Positions 35,214 to 44,435 of a stretch of 64,000 nt of DNA are shown one piece after another; position 1 is the first letter of the stretch, and every line of letters begins with the position of its first letter. The stretch is from Prevotella herbatica (GTDB taxonomy: Bacteria; Bacteroidota; Bacteroidia; Bacteroidales; Bacteroidaceae): NCBI RefSeq assembly GCF_017347605.1, contig NZ_AP024484.1, positions 310,001 to 374,000 of the forward strand. Direction: 5' to 3'. Both the position numbers and the translations under genes were made by a program. The notes under the pieces were generated by a model that was given only the letters and a program-made list of their open reading frames with translations, did no database searches and was not told the DNA's origin.

Positions 35214-35280
35214 CGGATATTTTTTATTATTTCGTTTAATGTTTGTTTTTATTTCTACACTCAATTTTCTTTGAGGCTGC

Positions 35281-36159
35281 TTATTTCACAGATAAACATT
35301 TGCAAACTTTTTTATTTGCTATTCCAATTTCCCTTGCATCAAAACCCTTCAGATATATTTGTGTTGTTCTGATATCAGAATGACCAAGAGCGGAGCTGAT
35401 TACCTCAACTGGCACATGATGACGAAGAGCATTCGTAGCCCACGAATGGCGGAAGGTATAAGAAGAAACGTGAATCGTTATGTTCAAAGCCTTAGCTAAG
35501 CGCTTAAGTCCTGCATTGAACTTGCGCAGTAGTGATTGATAACTTTTATAACCTGTCTCTGTGCTAAGATCGAAGCTTGGCACACAAAGTTGTGTGATTA
35601 GTTTGCAAATTTCTTTATTAACAGGAATATTGACACTAGTACCTGTTTTGTGACGATTATATTTCAAAACACCATCAACAACAGAATTAACGTCTAAATG
35701 CTGCAAATCAACAAACGGCATGCCGCAAAGTTTATACATGGCGTTTGCCACTAATTGAACCTTCTTCAAAATAGGGCTTTCCACTTCGCCAGTAAGAAAC
35801 TCTCGTAACTTTGGTTCATCAAGTGCCTTCTTATGATTTCTGTCAATGCCTGTGAACACATCATGAAATAGATTGAACACATATTTGGCAAGGCCAGCCA
35901 TAACCGCCTTGTTGTATATGGCACGAAGCATGCGCATATATGTGGAAACAGTGTTGTAAGAATGGGAAGTACGGATAAGGTATTTCTCATAAAGCTTTAA
36001 AGCTTGGGGGGTTATGTCACTGAACATAATCACGTGACCTCCAAGAAACTCACTAAACGAGCTAGCGGCACAACCATAAAGGTGGGCAGTAGAAAAACTA
36101 CCACTGCTTTTCAGTTTGTCGATACATGTTTGTGTAAATAAAGAAAATGTTACTTTCAT
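35281..36159 (-). CDS. Tyrosine-type DNA invertase, module 2
   Basis: A 292-residue paralogue of the module 1 invertase. Same domain layout and motifs: STYMRMLRAIYNKAVMAGLAK, HVSSYTFRHSWAT, SALGHSDIRTTQIYLKGF with the nucleophilic tyrosine, and NRHKTG for the beta-hairpin Lys. The box I Arg position is again Cys (KLCGMPFVD). ATG 36159 (MKVTFSLFTQTC) is used; a TACATTTG box lies 22 bases upstream. It should act on the inverted repeats 34938-34955 and 35196-35213, whose core differs from the module 1 core at the centre (TTTGTAA versus TTTACAA), so the two enzymes may have separate targets. Confidence 0.85.
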   Translation of the reverse strand: MKVTFSLFTQTCIDKLKSSGSFSTAHLYGCAASSFSEFLGGHVIMFSDITPQALKLYEKYLIRTSHSYNTVSTYMRMLRAIYNKAVMAGLAKYVFNLFHDVFTGIDRNHKKALDEPKLREFLTGEVESPILKKVQLVANAMYKLCGMPFVDLQHLDVNSVVDGVLKYNRHKTGTSVNIPVNKEICKLITQLCVPSFDLSTETGYKSYQSLLRKFNAGLKRLAKALNITIHVSSYTFRHSWATNALRHHVPVEVISSALGHSDIRTTQIYLKGFDAREIGIANKKVCKCLSVK

Positions 36160-36181
36160 AATTAATCTTTTTGGAAAAATA

Positions 36182-36189
36182 CAAATGTA
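36182..36189 (-). promoter_or_regulatory. -7 element of invertase 2
   Basis: Minus-strand TACATTTG, 22 bases before ATG 36159, matching the position of the box in front of invertase 1. Confidence 0.5.
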
Positions 36190-36569
36190 CAAATCAAAAA
36201 CCAATAAAAAGAAAGTACAAACTCATTTACAATTAAATAACACACGAAACATTGGTATTTTAATACAGATTATATATGTCTGTTCGAAATAATAGACAGA
36301 ACAGTATCACGCATGTTTCTGCGGATTAACGCTGATATATATTTTTTTGCATGTACAATAACAGTATATTTTCCCGCAGATCTCACAGATTTACGCAGAC
36401 AAAAGACAGTAGGGGTAAATGAATCAGTTAAAGCAGAGAACGTAGAGAACGACATCTGCCGGAGACTAGACTGTTAATGCTGAGATAAACCATTAAACAA
36501 GTAAACTTTGGAAAATTGTGATAAGATAAAAAAAAGTCCTTTTTATTTTGTGTTGTGTTCGGCTTACAG

Positions 36570-36796
36570 TATCTTTGCATAAGATAAGGCTACACTCGAC
36601 AAAACATATAAGTAAACTTAATGATTTTGTTCTCGTTGGCACTATCTTTGCATAAGATAAGGCTACACTCGACAAAACATATAAGTAAACTTAATGATTT
36701 TGTTCTCGTTGGCACTATCTTTGCATAAGATAAGGCTACACTCGACAAAACATATAAGTAAACTTAATGATTTTGTTCTCGTTGGCACTATCTTTG
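36570..36796 (+). repeat. Three 73-bp tandem repeats with promoter boxes upstream of ftsZ
   Basis: Units 36570-36642, 36643-36715 and 36716-36788 are identical, and the first eight bases of a fourth (TATCTTTG) follow at 36789-36796. Each unit starts with TATCTTTGCATAAGATAAGG, a -7 promoter box joined to the dispersed GGCT.CACTCG element, and ends CTCGTTGGCAC. The array thus repeats a promoter three times and supplies a fourth box nearest ftsZ. Confidence 0.85.
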
Positions 36797-36884
36797 GCAG
36801 AAATAGGCTCAAATCGGGATAATATCCAAGCATGCTTGATATTTATGCCCACGCTTACATGAACTTTACATTTAGAAATGAGAT

Positions 36885-38309
36885 ATGGAGGATTTTGAAG
36901 AGAAAAACGATAAACAACCTTTAGTTGACTTTGGACCAATAGAAGACAAGTCGAAAGGAATCATAAAAGTTATTGGAGTTGGCGGAGGAGGATGCAACGC
37001 TGTCAACAATATGTATCGTGAGGGTATCGTAAACGTTACTTTCGCTGTACTTAATACCGATAGTCAATCTTTGCAAAAATCACCTGTCACAGTGAAACTT
37101 CCACTTGGCGACACAGGACTTGGCGCCGGCGCTAATCCAGAAATAGGCAAAGACGCAGCTATGTCGAGTATAGAACAAATTCACCAACTACTTGATGACG
37201 GCACGAAAATGGCATTCATAACGGCCGGAATGGGTGGAGGCACAGGAACTGGTGCTGCCCCAATTATAGCAGGTGAAGCAAAAAAAATGGGAATACTCAC
37301 TATCGGAATCGTCACTATCCCATTCTATTTTGAAAAGAGAAAAAAAATAATAAAGGCACTGCACGGCGTTGAAGAAATGCGCAAAAATGTTGATGCCTTG
37401 CTAATTATAAATAATGAAAGAATATGCGACATCTTCTCTAATGAAGAAGTTGCCGTGAAAGATGCTTTCAAAAGAGCCGACCAGATACTTAGCGATGCCA
37501 CGAAATCAATATCTGAACTCATAACTGTTCAAGGCGACATAAACCTAGACTTCTGTGATGTAGAATCAACTCTTCGAGGAGGTGGTGGTGCAATAATGGC
37601 TATGGGGCAAGGAGAAGGTGAACATCGTGTGGAAAAATCTGTTGTTGACGCATTGGACTCACCACTTATATATGGAAACGAAATTGACAAAGCAAAACGA
37701 ATATTGCTTAATATATATACAAGCAAGGACTATCCACTTCTGGTTAGCGAAATGAATGAAATAGACCAGTTCATGGATGCATTAGATCCAAATATTGACG
37801 TTATATGGGGTGTTAGTAACGATAATACTCTTGGCAAAAATGCTAAAGTGACAATCCTTGCCACAGGCTTTGAAGACGATGGAGAGGACGATCTTATTGA
37901 CTCTACAAATGATTACTATTTTGAATCATTGATAGAAAAACTATACAAACCTTACAAGAGAAAGATATTTGATTTTGGTTTTAAAAATGAAAATGAATTC
38001 ACTCCAGCAACAACTGTTGAAGATGAACCAGAAGACTTTCATGATGCACAACAAAATTATGATGAAAACGAACTATCTGAAGATAAAGTTGAAGAAGAAG
38101 AACCAGAAGAAAACAATTCTATAACATTCAAAATTTCTGCTGAAGATAATACAACAAGCAAAATTGCGGATGAACCTAGAAAAAAAATGTCGGATAATAA
38201 TATGAATGTCTCTGAAGTACCGAATTTCAATCATCACAAAGCTTCTTTGCTTGACAAAGCTAAGTTTCTCATGGGCAAAATAACAGAACTGACACAAGAT
38301 CCGGAATAA
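36885..38309 (+). CDS. ftsZ: Cell division GTPase FtsZ
   Basis: A 474-residue tubulin-like GTPase that forms the division ring. GTPase motifs are complete: VIGVGGGGCNAVNNM, GGGTGTGAAP near residue 115, NLDFCDVESTL and the T7-loop region. A 150-residue acidic linker follows the GTPase core. The C-terminal part (VSEVPNFNHHKASLLDKAKFLM) is not the usual IPAFLR-like tail. The gene stands alone, without ftsA, ftsQ or mur genes that normally precede it, behind a promoter repeat array and next to mobile DNA. Divergence from the Bacteroides FtsZ sequence I remember is considerable, so this may be a second ftsZ; not provable here. Confidence 0.88.
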   Translation: MEDFEEKNDKQPLVDFGPIEDKSKGIIKVIGVGGGGCNAVNNMYREGIVNVTFAVLNTDSQSLQKSPVTVKLPLGDTGLGAGANPEIGKDAAMSSIEQIHQLLDDGTKMAFITAGMGGGTGTGAAPIIAGEAKKMGILTIGIVTIPFYFEKRKKIIKALHGVEEMRKNVDALLIINNERICDIFSNEEVAVKDAFKRADQILSDATKSISELITVQGDINLDFCDVESTLRGGGGAIMAMGQGEGEHRVEKSVVDALDSPLIYGNEIDKAKRILLNIYTSKDYPLLVSEMNEIDQFMDALDPNIDVIWGVSNDNTLGKNAKVTILATGFEDDGEDDLIDSTNDYYFESLIEKLYKPYKRKIFDFGFKNENEFTPATTVEDEPEDFHDAQQNYDENELSEDKVEEEEPEENNSITFKISAEDNTTSKIADEPRKKMSDNNMNVSEVPNFNHHKASLLDKAKFLMGKITELTQDPE

Positions 38310-38472
38310 ACAAAGTTTAACCAACTTAATAATACTGTACAAAATAAACAAACAGCGGATAATCTGATTATATAGCTATAACATATAACTGTGAAAATAA
38401 TTTTAATATTGTTCATTTTTTCCGTAAAAATGCTAAAAATTAAGTTTATAGGTGTTTGATGTTTAAAAAGTC

Positions 38473-38503
38473 TTTGCCATTTAAGATAAAAACGGTAAAT
38501 TTG
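38473..38503 (+). promoter_or_regulatory. Consensus promoter of the export operon
   Basis: TTTG (38473-38476), a 19-base spacer and TAAATTTG (38496-38503): the clearest -33/-7 pair in the window. The predicted leader is about 30 nt. Confidence 0.7.
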
Positions 38504-38537
38504 CGTTGTTTTAAATATAAGGAAAATAAATATAATT

Positions 38538-39410
38538 ATGAATAAGAAAATTTTAATTCCCCTTATTATTGTAGGTGTTCTACTCATCAGCGGTGTTATT
38601 TACCTGTCTGTGAATCTAAAATCACAAAAACAAGAGAACAAAGCTATGCAGGAATTGGCAGAGCTCGACAAGAAAGAGATGGAAAACGAGTATCAACAAT
38701 TCGCCAATCAGTATAGCGAAATGAAAACTCAGATAAACAATGATTCTATCGTTGCACAGCTTACAACGGAGCAAGAACACACACAAAAACTGCTTCAGGA
38801 ACTAAGAAATGTAAAAAGTTCCGACGCTGTAGAAATTACACGCCTTAAAAAAGAATTGGCAACTGTAAGGAAAGTATTGCGCAGCTACGTATTGGAAATA
38901 GATTCACTAAACCGTTTGAACAAAAACCTATCAGACGAGAACTATCACATAAAAGGACAATACGAAGAAGCGACGAAACAGATTGCTGGACTTAATACAG
39001 AAAGAGCCTCTTTGTCAGAGAAAGTAGCTATGGCATCACAGTTAGATGCGATTGGTATTAATATGTCTGCAAGAAACAAGAATGGGAAAAACACCAATAG
39101 ACTAAAGAAGGCAACAGCATTTCAGCTTAATTTCAGCATAGCAAAAAATGTGACAGCAGCCAATGGAAATAAAACCATTTTTGTAAGAATAACATCGCCT
39201 ACAGGAACTCTACTTGGCGGTTCAGGCTCTTTTAAATATGAAAACAGGAGCTTGGAAAGTTCAATGCAAAAGACAATAGAATACGGTGGTCAGGAAACTC
39301 CAGTAACGATGTATTGGAATGTATCACAAGCTTTAGTAGAAGGAACATACAACGTGAGCATCTTTGCTGATGGTAACATGATTGGTTCAAGAAGCTTTAC
39401 ATTTAAATAA
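38538..39410 (+). CDS. Membrane-anchored coiled-coil protein, function unknown
   Basis: A 290-residue protein with one N-terminal helix (LIPLIIVGVLLISGVIYLSV), a coiled coil at about residues 35-165 and a beta-rich C-terminal domain from ~190 (AFQLNFSIAKNVTAANG, GTYNVSIFADG). The topology suggests a periplasmic protein tethered to the inner membrane. It is the first gene of the operon with tolC-, hlyD- and two ABC-2 permease genes; the next ATG follows its stop without a gap. I have seen such proteins in Bacteroidota but know no function. Confidence 0.7.
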   Translation: MNKKILIPLIIVGVLLISGVIYLSVNLKSQKQENKAMQELAELDKKEMENEYQQFANQYSEMKTQINNDSIVAQLTTEQEHTQKLLQELRNVKSSDAVEITRLKKELATVRKVLRSYVLEIDSLNRLNKNLSDENYHIKGQYEEATKQIAGLNTERASLSEKVAMASQLDAIGINMSARNKNGKNTNRLKKATAFQLNFSIAKNVTAANGNKTIFVRITSPTGTLLGGSGSFKYENRSLESSMQKTIEYGGQETPVTMYWNVSQALVEGTYNVSIFADGNMIGSRSFTFK

Positions 39411-40910
39411 ATGAAGAAGATAATATCATTATTCATATTTTTTGGCGCATTTATGTCTGCCGAGGCTCAAAGAACATTGAGCCTTGACAGTTGTCGTGTA
39501 TTAGCATTGCACAACAACAAACAGATCAATATATCTAAGTTAAAACAGGATATGGCAATGAATATAAGAAAAGCTGCTAAAACAAAGTATCTTCCAAAGG
39601 TTGATGCTGCTGGTGGCTATCAATATTTTAGCGAATCCATATCTCTGCTTAACAAAGACGAAAAGAACCAACTTAATAATTTAGGCACAAATATAGCCAC
39701 ACTGGCAGGCGGTAGTTTGTCGAGCATGGTCACAGGACTTGTACAACAAGGTGTTATTCCAGCGAGTGTTGCGCAACAGATAAGCGGTGCGATGGGACAG
39801 TTGGGAACCCCAATGGCTACAGCCGGCAACCAGATAGGCAATTCAATAGTAAAATCATTAGAAACAGACACTCATAATATTTGGGGAGGAGCAATAATGG
39901 TACGCCAACCTATTTATATGGGAGGTGCCATAACAGCTATTAATAATATAGCGAAGATTAACGAAAGTCTTACTGAAAATGATGCAGACTATAAGACGCA
40001 GTCTACATTATATAACATTGACCAAGCCTATTGGTTGGTAGTTTCACTAAAACAGAAACAGTTGCTTGCAAACAGTTACCTCAATTTGGTGAAAAAGCTG
40101 AATAGTGATGTTCAAAAGATGATAAAGGAAGGTGTAGCCACACATTCCGATGGATTGAGAGTCAACGTGAAAGTAAACGAAGCAGAAATGCAAGTAACAC
40201 AAGTTGAAGATGGACTTACATTATCAAAAATGATGCTTTGCCAACTTTGTGGCATCCCAATGAGTGATAATATAATTCTTGCCGACGAAAGCAGTGATAG
40301 TCTGAACATAGACATGTCACAACAAACAGACAATGTAGCTGACAAAGATGCAGCTAGCAACAACCGTCCAGAGCTACGCATGTTGCAAAATAGCATAGAA
40401 ATAAGCCAACAAGCAACCAAACTTGTAAGAGCTGAATATTTACCACATGTTCTTCTGACAGGAGGATATCTTGTTAGTAACCCTAACATATACAATAGTT
40501 TTGAAAGAAAATTCGCAGGGACATGGAATGTAGGCGTAATATTACAAGTCCCAGTATGGAATTGGTTTGAAAGTTCATATAAAATAAGAGCCTCAAAAGT
40601 AGCTACATGCATGGCTCAAATGGAATTATGTGATACTAAAGAAAAAATAGACTTACAAATAACACAGAGTCAATTTAAAGTAAAGGAAGCACACAAGAAA
40701 CTTACTATGGCACGTAGAAACATAAAAAGTGCTGAGGAAAACCTACGTTGCGCAAACCTTGGATTTAAAGAAGGTATAATGGAGACAACAGACGTAATGA
40801 CAGCACAGACAGCTTGGCAACAGGCTCAAAGTCAGAAAATAGACGCTGAGGTCGAAGTAAAATTATCCCTTGTTAACCTCCAAAAGGCTCTAGGAGTATT
40901 AAGATATTAA
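39411..40910 (+). CDS. TolC-family outer-membrane efflux protein
   Basis: A 499-residue exported protein (signal ending SAEAQ) of the outer-membrane efflux family. It shows the helical repeats LSLDSCRVLALHNNKQINISK, DQAYWLVVSLKQKQLL, RPELRMLQNSIEISQQ and a final QALGVLRY. It would form the outer-membrane tunnel for the HlyD-like adaptor and ABC-2 permeases encoded next. A Gly/Ala/Gln-rich insert of about 60 residues (~85-150) is larger than in E. coli TolC. Confidence 0.88.
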   Translation: MKKIISLFIFFGAFMSAEAQRTLSLDSCRVLALHNNKQINISKLKQDMAMNIRKAAKTKYLPKVDAAGGYQYFSESISLLNKDEKNQLNNLGTNIATLAGGSLSSMVTGLVQQGVIPASVAQQISGAMGQLGTPMATAGNQIGNSIVKSLETDTHNIWGGAIMVRQPIYMGGAITAINNIAKINESLTENDADYKTQSTLYNIDQAYWLVVSLKQKQLLANSYLNLVKKLNSDVQKMIKEGVATHSDGLRVNVKVNEAEMQVTQVEDGLTLSKMMLCQLCGIPMSDNIILADESSDSLNIDMSQQTDNVADKDAASNNRPELRMLQNSIEISQQATKLVRAEYLPHVLLTGGYLVSNPNIYNSFERKFAGTWNVGVILQVPVWNWFESSYKIRASKVATCMAQMELCDTKEKIDLQITQSQFKVKEAHKKLTMARRNIKSAEENLRCANLGFKEGIMETTDVMTAQTAWQQAQSQKIDAEVEVKLSLVNLQKALGVLRY

Positions 40911-40938
40911 AATTGTTGAAAATAGAAATATAATAATC

Positions 40939-41922
40939 ATGTCAGCAAAATCACAGCATAACAACATTCTACTCGCAGTATTGGGATTTACTCTTGTAGT
41001 CGTGGTTGTAGGATTAATCGGTTTCTTTACTCTTGGGAAGCAAGATGAAACCATTCAGGGAGAAGTTGAAGTTTCTGAATACAGAGTTTCATGCAAACTT
41101 CCTGGGCGAATTGTGGAATTAAGAGTGAAAGAGGGAGACTATGTACATGTAGGCGACACACTTGCTATACTCGAAATTCCAGAAATTGATGCCCAAAAGA
41201 AGGTAGCACAGGCTACAGGAAATGCAGCTAAAGCACTGCAAGACCTTACTGATGCCGGTGCACGCAAGGAACAGATACAAGGAGCCTATGAACTAGTGCA
41301 ACAGGCAAAAGCTGCAGGGGATATTGCGAAGAAATCATATATTCGTATGCAACATCTATATGATGAGGGAGTTATGAGTGGTCAGAAACGTGACGAGGCT
41401 TTTGCTGCCTATAAAGCTACAGAAGCTCAGGTTAAGGCTGCGCAAAGTCAATATGATCTTGCTCGCAATGGCGCACGTGAGCAAGAAAAACGTATAGCAG
41501 CAAATAATGCCAAAGCAGCACAGAGTACTGTAGACGTAGTAAGTTCACTGTTGAAAGAAACTGTACAAATTGCACAGGTTGAAGGTGAAGTTAGTGATGT
41601 ATATCCAAAAGTTGGAGAACTTGTAGGTATGGGTTCTCCTATCATGAGTATTTCTATCATGAGCGACAAATGGGGTACTTTCAACATACGCGAGGACCAA
41701 TTAAAAGGGATGAAGATAGGTGATATATTTACTGCATTCGTACCAGCCTTCAACAAGGACATCAGAATGAAAGTATATTATATAAAGGATCAAGGCAGCT
41801 ATGCTGTTTGGAAGGCAACCAAGACAACAGGGCAATACGACCTGAAGACTTTTGAAGTTAAGGCGCGCCCGATAGACAAATTAGACGGGCTACGCCCAGG
41901 AATGAGTTTGATTAAGAAATAA
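40939..41922 (+). CDS. HlyD-family membrane fusion protein
   Basis: A 327-residue periplasmic adaptor. It has one N-terminal membrane helix (residues ~10-33), a biotinyl-lipoyl-like half motif (GRIVELRVKEGDYVHVGDTLAIL), a helical hairpin at ~75-190, the second half motif (VYPKVGELVGMGSPIMSI) and a beta-barrel part. It links an inner-membrane pump to the TolC-like protein. Stop and next ATG are adjacent, so it is coupled to the first permease. Confidence 0.9.
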   Translation: MSAKSQHNNILLAVLGFTLVVVVVGLIGFFTLGKQDETIQGEVEVSEYRVSCKLPGRIVELRVKEGDYVHVGDTLAILEIPEIDAQKKVAQATGNAAKALQDLTDAGARKEQIQGAYELVQQAKAAGDIAKKSYIRMQHLYDEGVMSGQKRDEAFAAYKATEAQVKAAQSQYDLARNGAREQEKRIAANNAKAAQSTVDVVSSLLKETVQIAQVEGEVSDVYPKVGELVGMGSPIMSISIMSDKWGTFNIREDQLKGMKIGDIFTAFVPAFNKDIRMKVYYIKDQGSYAVWKATKTTGQYDLKTFEVKARPIDKLDGLRPGMSLIKK

Positions 41923-43092
41923 ATGCGCGTTTTAAAGCAAATATATAGTATCGCTATTCGCGAATGCGGAATACTCATGAAAAATCCTATATATGGATTT
42001 TGTATGGTTTTATTCCCGACATTCGTTGTTTTCTTTTTTACGTCACTCATGAACAAAGGTTTACCTACAGATATGCCAGTCGGAATTGTAGACCTTGACC
42101 ATACAGCAACTACGCGTTCTATGATAAGACACCTAGATGCTTTTCAAACAACGAAAGTAGTTGCCGAATACAACAATGTAAATGAGGCAAGACAAGCAAT
42201 ACAGGAAAACAAAATATATGCTTTTCTATATATACCACGAGGAACAACAGATGGACTGATGACATCAAGTCAACCTAAGATATCTTTCTATTATAGCAAT
42301 GTGACATTGGTTGCAGGGTCCATGTTATTTCGCGACTTGAAGACTATTTCATCGCTAGGTTCAGCGTCAATTGGCAAAACAAAACTGAGTGCATTTGGTA
42401 AAACTGATGATGAAATTAAGACATATCTGCAACCTGTAGCAATAGATTTGCACATGATTGGGAATCCTTGGTCAAACTATAATGTTTATCTTAGTACTGT
42501 AATGGTTCCAGGAATATTAATGCTATTTATATTTCTGCTTACACCTTATTCTATAGGTACAGAACTGAAATTCAAACATTCAAAGGAATGGTTTGCAATG
42601 GCAGGTAACAATCCTTGGATAGCTATTGCAGGTAAGCTGCTCCCACAATTCATGATATTTCTTACAATATTCTATCTTTTTGAACTCTATATTTATTACA
42701 TATTAGGATTTCCACATCCAGGCGGTGTCTTTACCATGCTACTACTTGGTTTTCTTGCAGTTATATCAGCACAAGGATTCGGAGTCTTTGCATTTGGACT
42801 TATGCCATCACTAAGAATGTCGATGAGCATCTGCTCACTATGGGCTGTGGTAAGTTTCTCTACAAGTGGAGCAACATATCCGGCTTTTTCAATGAATCCT
42901 ATCATACAGGGACTGACAAATTTATTTCCGCTGCGACACTATTACATGATATATCAAATCAATATATTTAACGGTTACCCACTGATGGACGCATGGTTCA
43001 GTATATCAGCCCTTATACTATTCGCATTACTGCCGATATTCGTGATGGGAAACATTAAGAGGGCTATGCTACTTTATGTATATATACCATAA
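41923..43092 (+). CDS. ABC-2 type permease, first of pair
   Basis: A 389-residue inner-membrane protein of the ABC-2 (YhhJ/YbhR-like) type. One N-terminal helix is followed by a large periplasmic domain (VGIVDLDHTATTRSMIRHLDA) and five or six helices in the C-terminal half. It begins directly after the adaptor gene and ends in a one-base overlap with its partner. No ATPase is in the operon, so the energy source must be encoded elsewhere. Confidence 0.87.
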   Translation: MRVLKQIYSIAIRECGILMKNPIYGFCMVLFPTFVVFFFTSLMNKGLPTDMPVGIVDLDHTATTRSMIRHLDAFQTTKVVAEYNNVNEARQAIQENKIYAFLYIPRGTTDGLMTSSQPKISFYYSNVTLVAGSMLFRDLKTISSLGSASIGKTKLSAFGKTDDEIKTYLQPVAIDLHMIGNPWSNYNVYLSTVMVPGILMLFIFLLTPYSIGTELKFKHSKEWFAMAGNNPWIAIAGKLLPQFMIFLTIFYLFELYIYYILGFPHPGGVFTMLLLGFLAVISAQGFGVFAFGLMPSLRMSMSICSLWAVVSFSTSGATYPAFSMNPIIQGLTNLFPLRHYYMIYQINIFNGYPLMDAWFSISALILFALLPIFVMGNIKRAMLLYVYIP

Positions 43093-44366
43093 TGGAGAAG
43101 AACGAAGGATTATTAAATAAGATACTAAATGGTCTCAGAGATATGTGTTATATCTGGGCTAAAGAAATGCGCTCTACCATTACTGATGAAGGTGTGCTCA
43201 TTTTCTTTATACTAGTACCACTAGGATACCCTCTACTCTACTCATGGATATACAATAATGAAGTAGTAAGAGAGGTTCCTGTAGCCATAGTAGACCAATC
43301 ACATAGTCAGACAAGCCGCGAATTTATACGCGAACTAGACGCAAGTCCTGACACAAAAGTTGCTTATTACTGTAACAGTATAGATGAGGCAAAAGATCTA
43401 ATTGGTAAGCAGGAAGTACATGGAATATTGTATTTCCCAAAAGATTTTGCAACAAAACTGTTTCGTTCAGAACAAGCACATATGAGTTTATATTGCGACA
43501 TGAGTCTCATGCTGACATATAAAGCTATCTATCAAACGGCACAGGCTGTTGCGAGCAAAATAAACAATAATATTCAAATAGCTCAGTCAAAAGACTACAC
43601 CAATAGAGACGATGAAATAACCACAAAGCCACTTGACTTTGCTGAAGTTCCTATATTTAATTCTACTGGAGGATATGGAAATGCTATAATACCGGGAGTA
43701 CTCATACTTATTCTACAACAAACATTAATGTTGGGAATTGGTCTTGGTGCAGGAACAGCACGCGAAAGCAACAGATATAAAGATCTTGTGCCTATAAGCC
43801 GACACTATATCGGAATATTCAGAATAGTGCTTGGTAAGTCTATGTGCTATTTTATGATTTATAGTGTAATGGCGGCATATATAACAATGTGCGTTCCACG
43901 ATTTTTCAATTACACAATGCTTGCATCTGGAATAGATCTACTAGGACTTATGGTTCCATTTCTTTCAGCTGTTATATTCTTTGGAATGGCATTGTCATGT
44001 TTAGTTAGATATAGAGAGAACGTAATGCTACTGGTAATATTCACATCAGTGCCACTATTATTCATGTCAGGTATTTCATGGCCACTAGCTGATATGCCGG
44101 GGGTATGGCAAGCTATTGCCTATATTTTCCCATCTACATTCGGAATTAGAGGATTCCTAAGAATTAGCAGTATGGGCGGAACTCTATCCGATATACAGCC
44201 AGAAGTAACTGTATTGTGGATACAAACAGTAGTATACTTGTTGCTAACATGTATAGTATACAGATTCCAGATTAGCAACACACGAAAGCATGCTTATGAG
44301 AAGATTGAGCTTCTGAAGAAAAAAGCTATTGAAGCAAAAGAGAAAAACAAAAAAGTACAGGAATAA
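43092..44366 (+). CDS. ABC-2 type permease, second of pair
   Basis: A 424-residue paralogue of the preceding permease with the same topology. The periplasmic VAIVDQSHSQTSREFIRELDA corresponds to the domain in the first permease, and the C-terminal half holds the conserved FPSTFGIRGFLRISSMGG. The two probably form a heterodimer. It is the last gene of the operon; a bidirectional hairpin terminator follows. Confidence 0.87.
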   Translation: MEKNEGLLNKILNGLRDMCYIWAKEMRSTITDEGVLIFFILVPLGYPLLYSWIYNNEVVREVPVAIVDQSHSQTSREFIRELDASPDTKVAYYCNSIDEAKDLIGKQEVHGILYFPKDFATKLFRSEQAHMSLYCDMSLMLTYKAIYQTAQAVASKINNNIQIAQSKDYTNRDDEITTKPLDFAEVPIFNSTGGYGNAIIPGVLILILQQTLMLGIGLGAGTARESNRYKDLVPISRHYIGIFRIVLGKSMCYFMIYSVMAAYITMCVPRFFNYTMLASGIDLLGLMVPFLSAVIFFGMALSCLVRYRENVMLLVIFTSVPLLFMSGISWPLADMPGVWQAIAYIFPSTFGIRGFLRISSMGGTLSDIQPEVTVLWIQTVVYLLLTCIVYRFQISNTRKHAYEKIELLKKKAIEAKEKNKKVQE

Positions 44367-44375
44367 TGATATAAT

Positions 44376-44416
44376 ACAAAGAGGTGGAGAATTAATAAAT
44401 TCTCCACCTCTTTTGT
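44376..44416. terminator. Bidirectional terminator between export operon and mrp
   Basis: GAGGTGGAGAATT/AATTCTCCACCTC stem with AATA loop and flanking A/T runs on both strands, lying between two convergent genes. Confidence 0.88.
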
Positions 44417-44435
44417 TTATTTTATAAATAGCTAA

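Larger units (their letters stand above)
36160..36884. other. Intergenic region between invertase 2 and ftsZ
   Basis: Contains the invertase promoter, a CTGCG-type repeat (about 36370-36400), three 73-bp tandem repeats and the ftsZ leader. No credible coding frame; short frames are low-complexity or repeat-derived. Confidence 0.6.

Noticed and set aside
36570..36796. CRISPR or iteron origin of replication at the ftsZ repeats
   Set aside because: Units are contiguous without spacers and contain promoter boxes; no replication gene is near.
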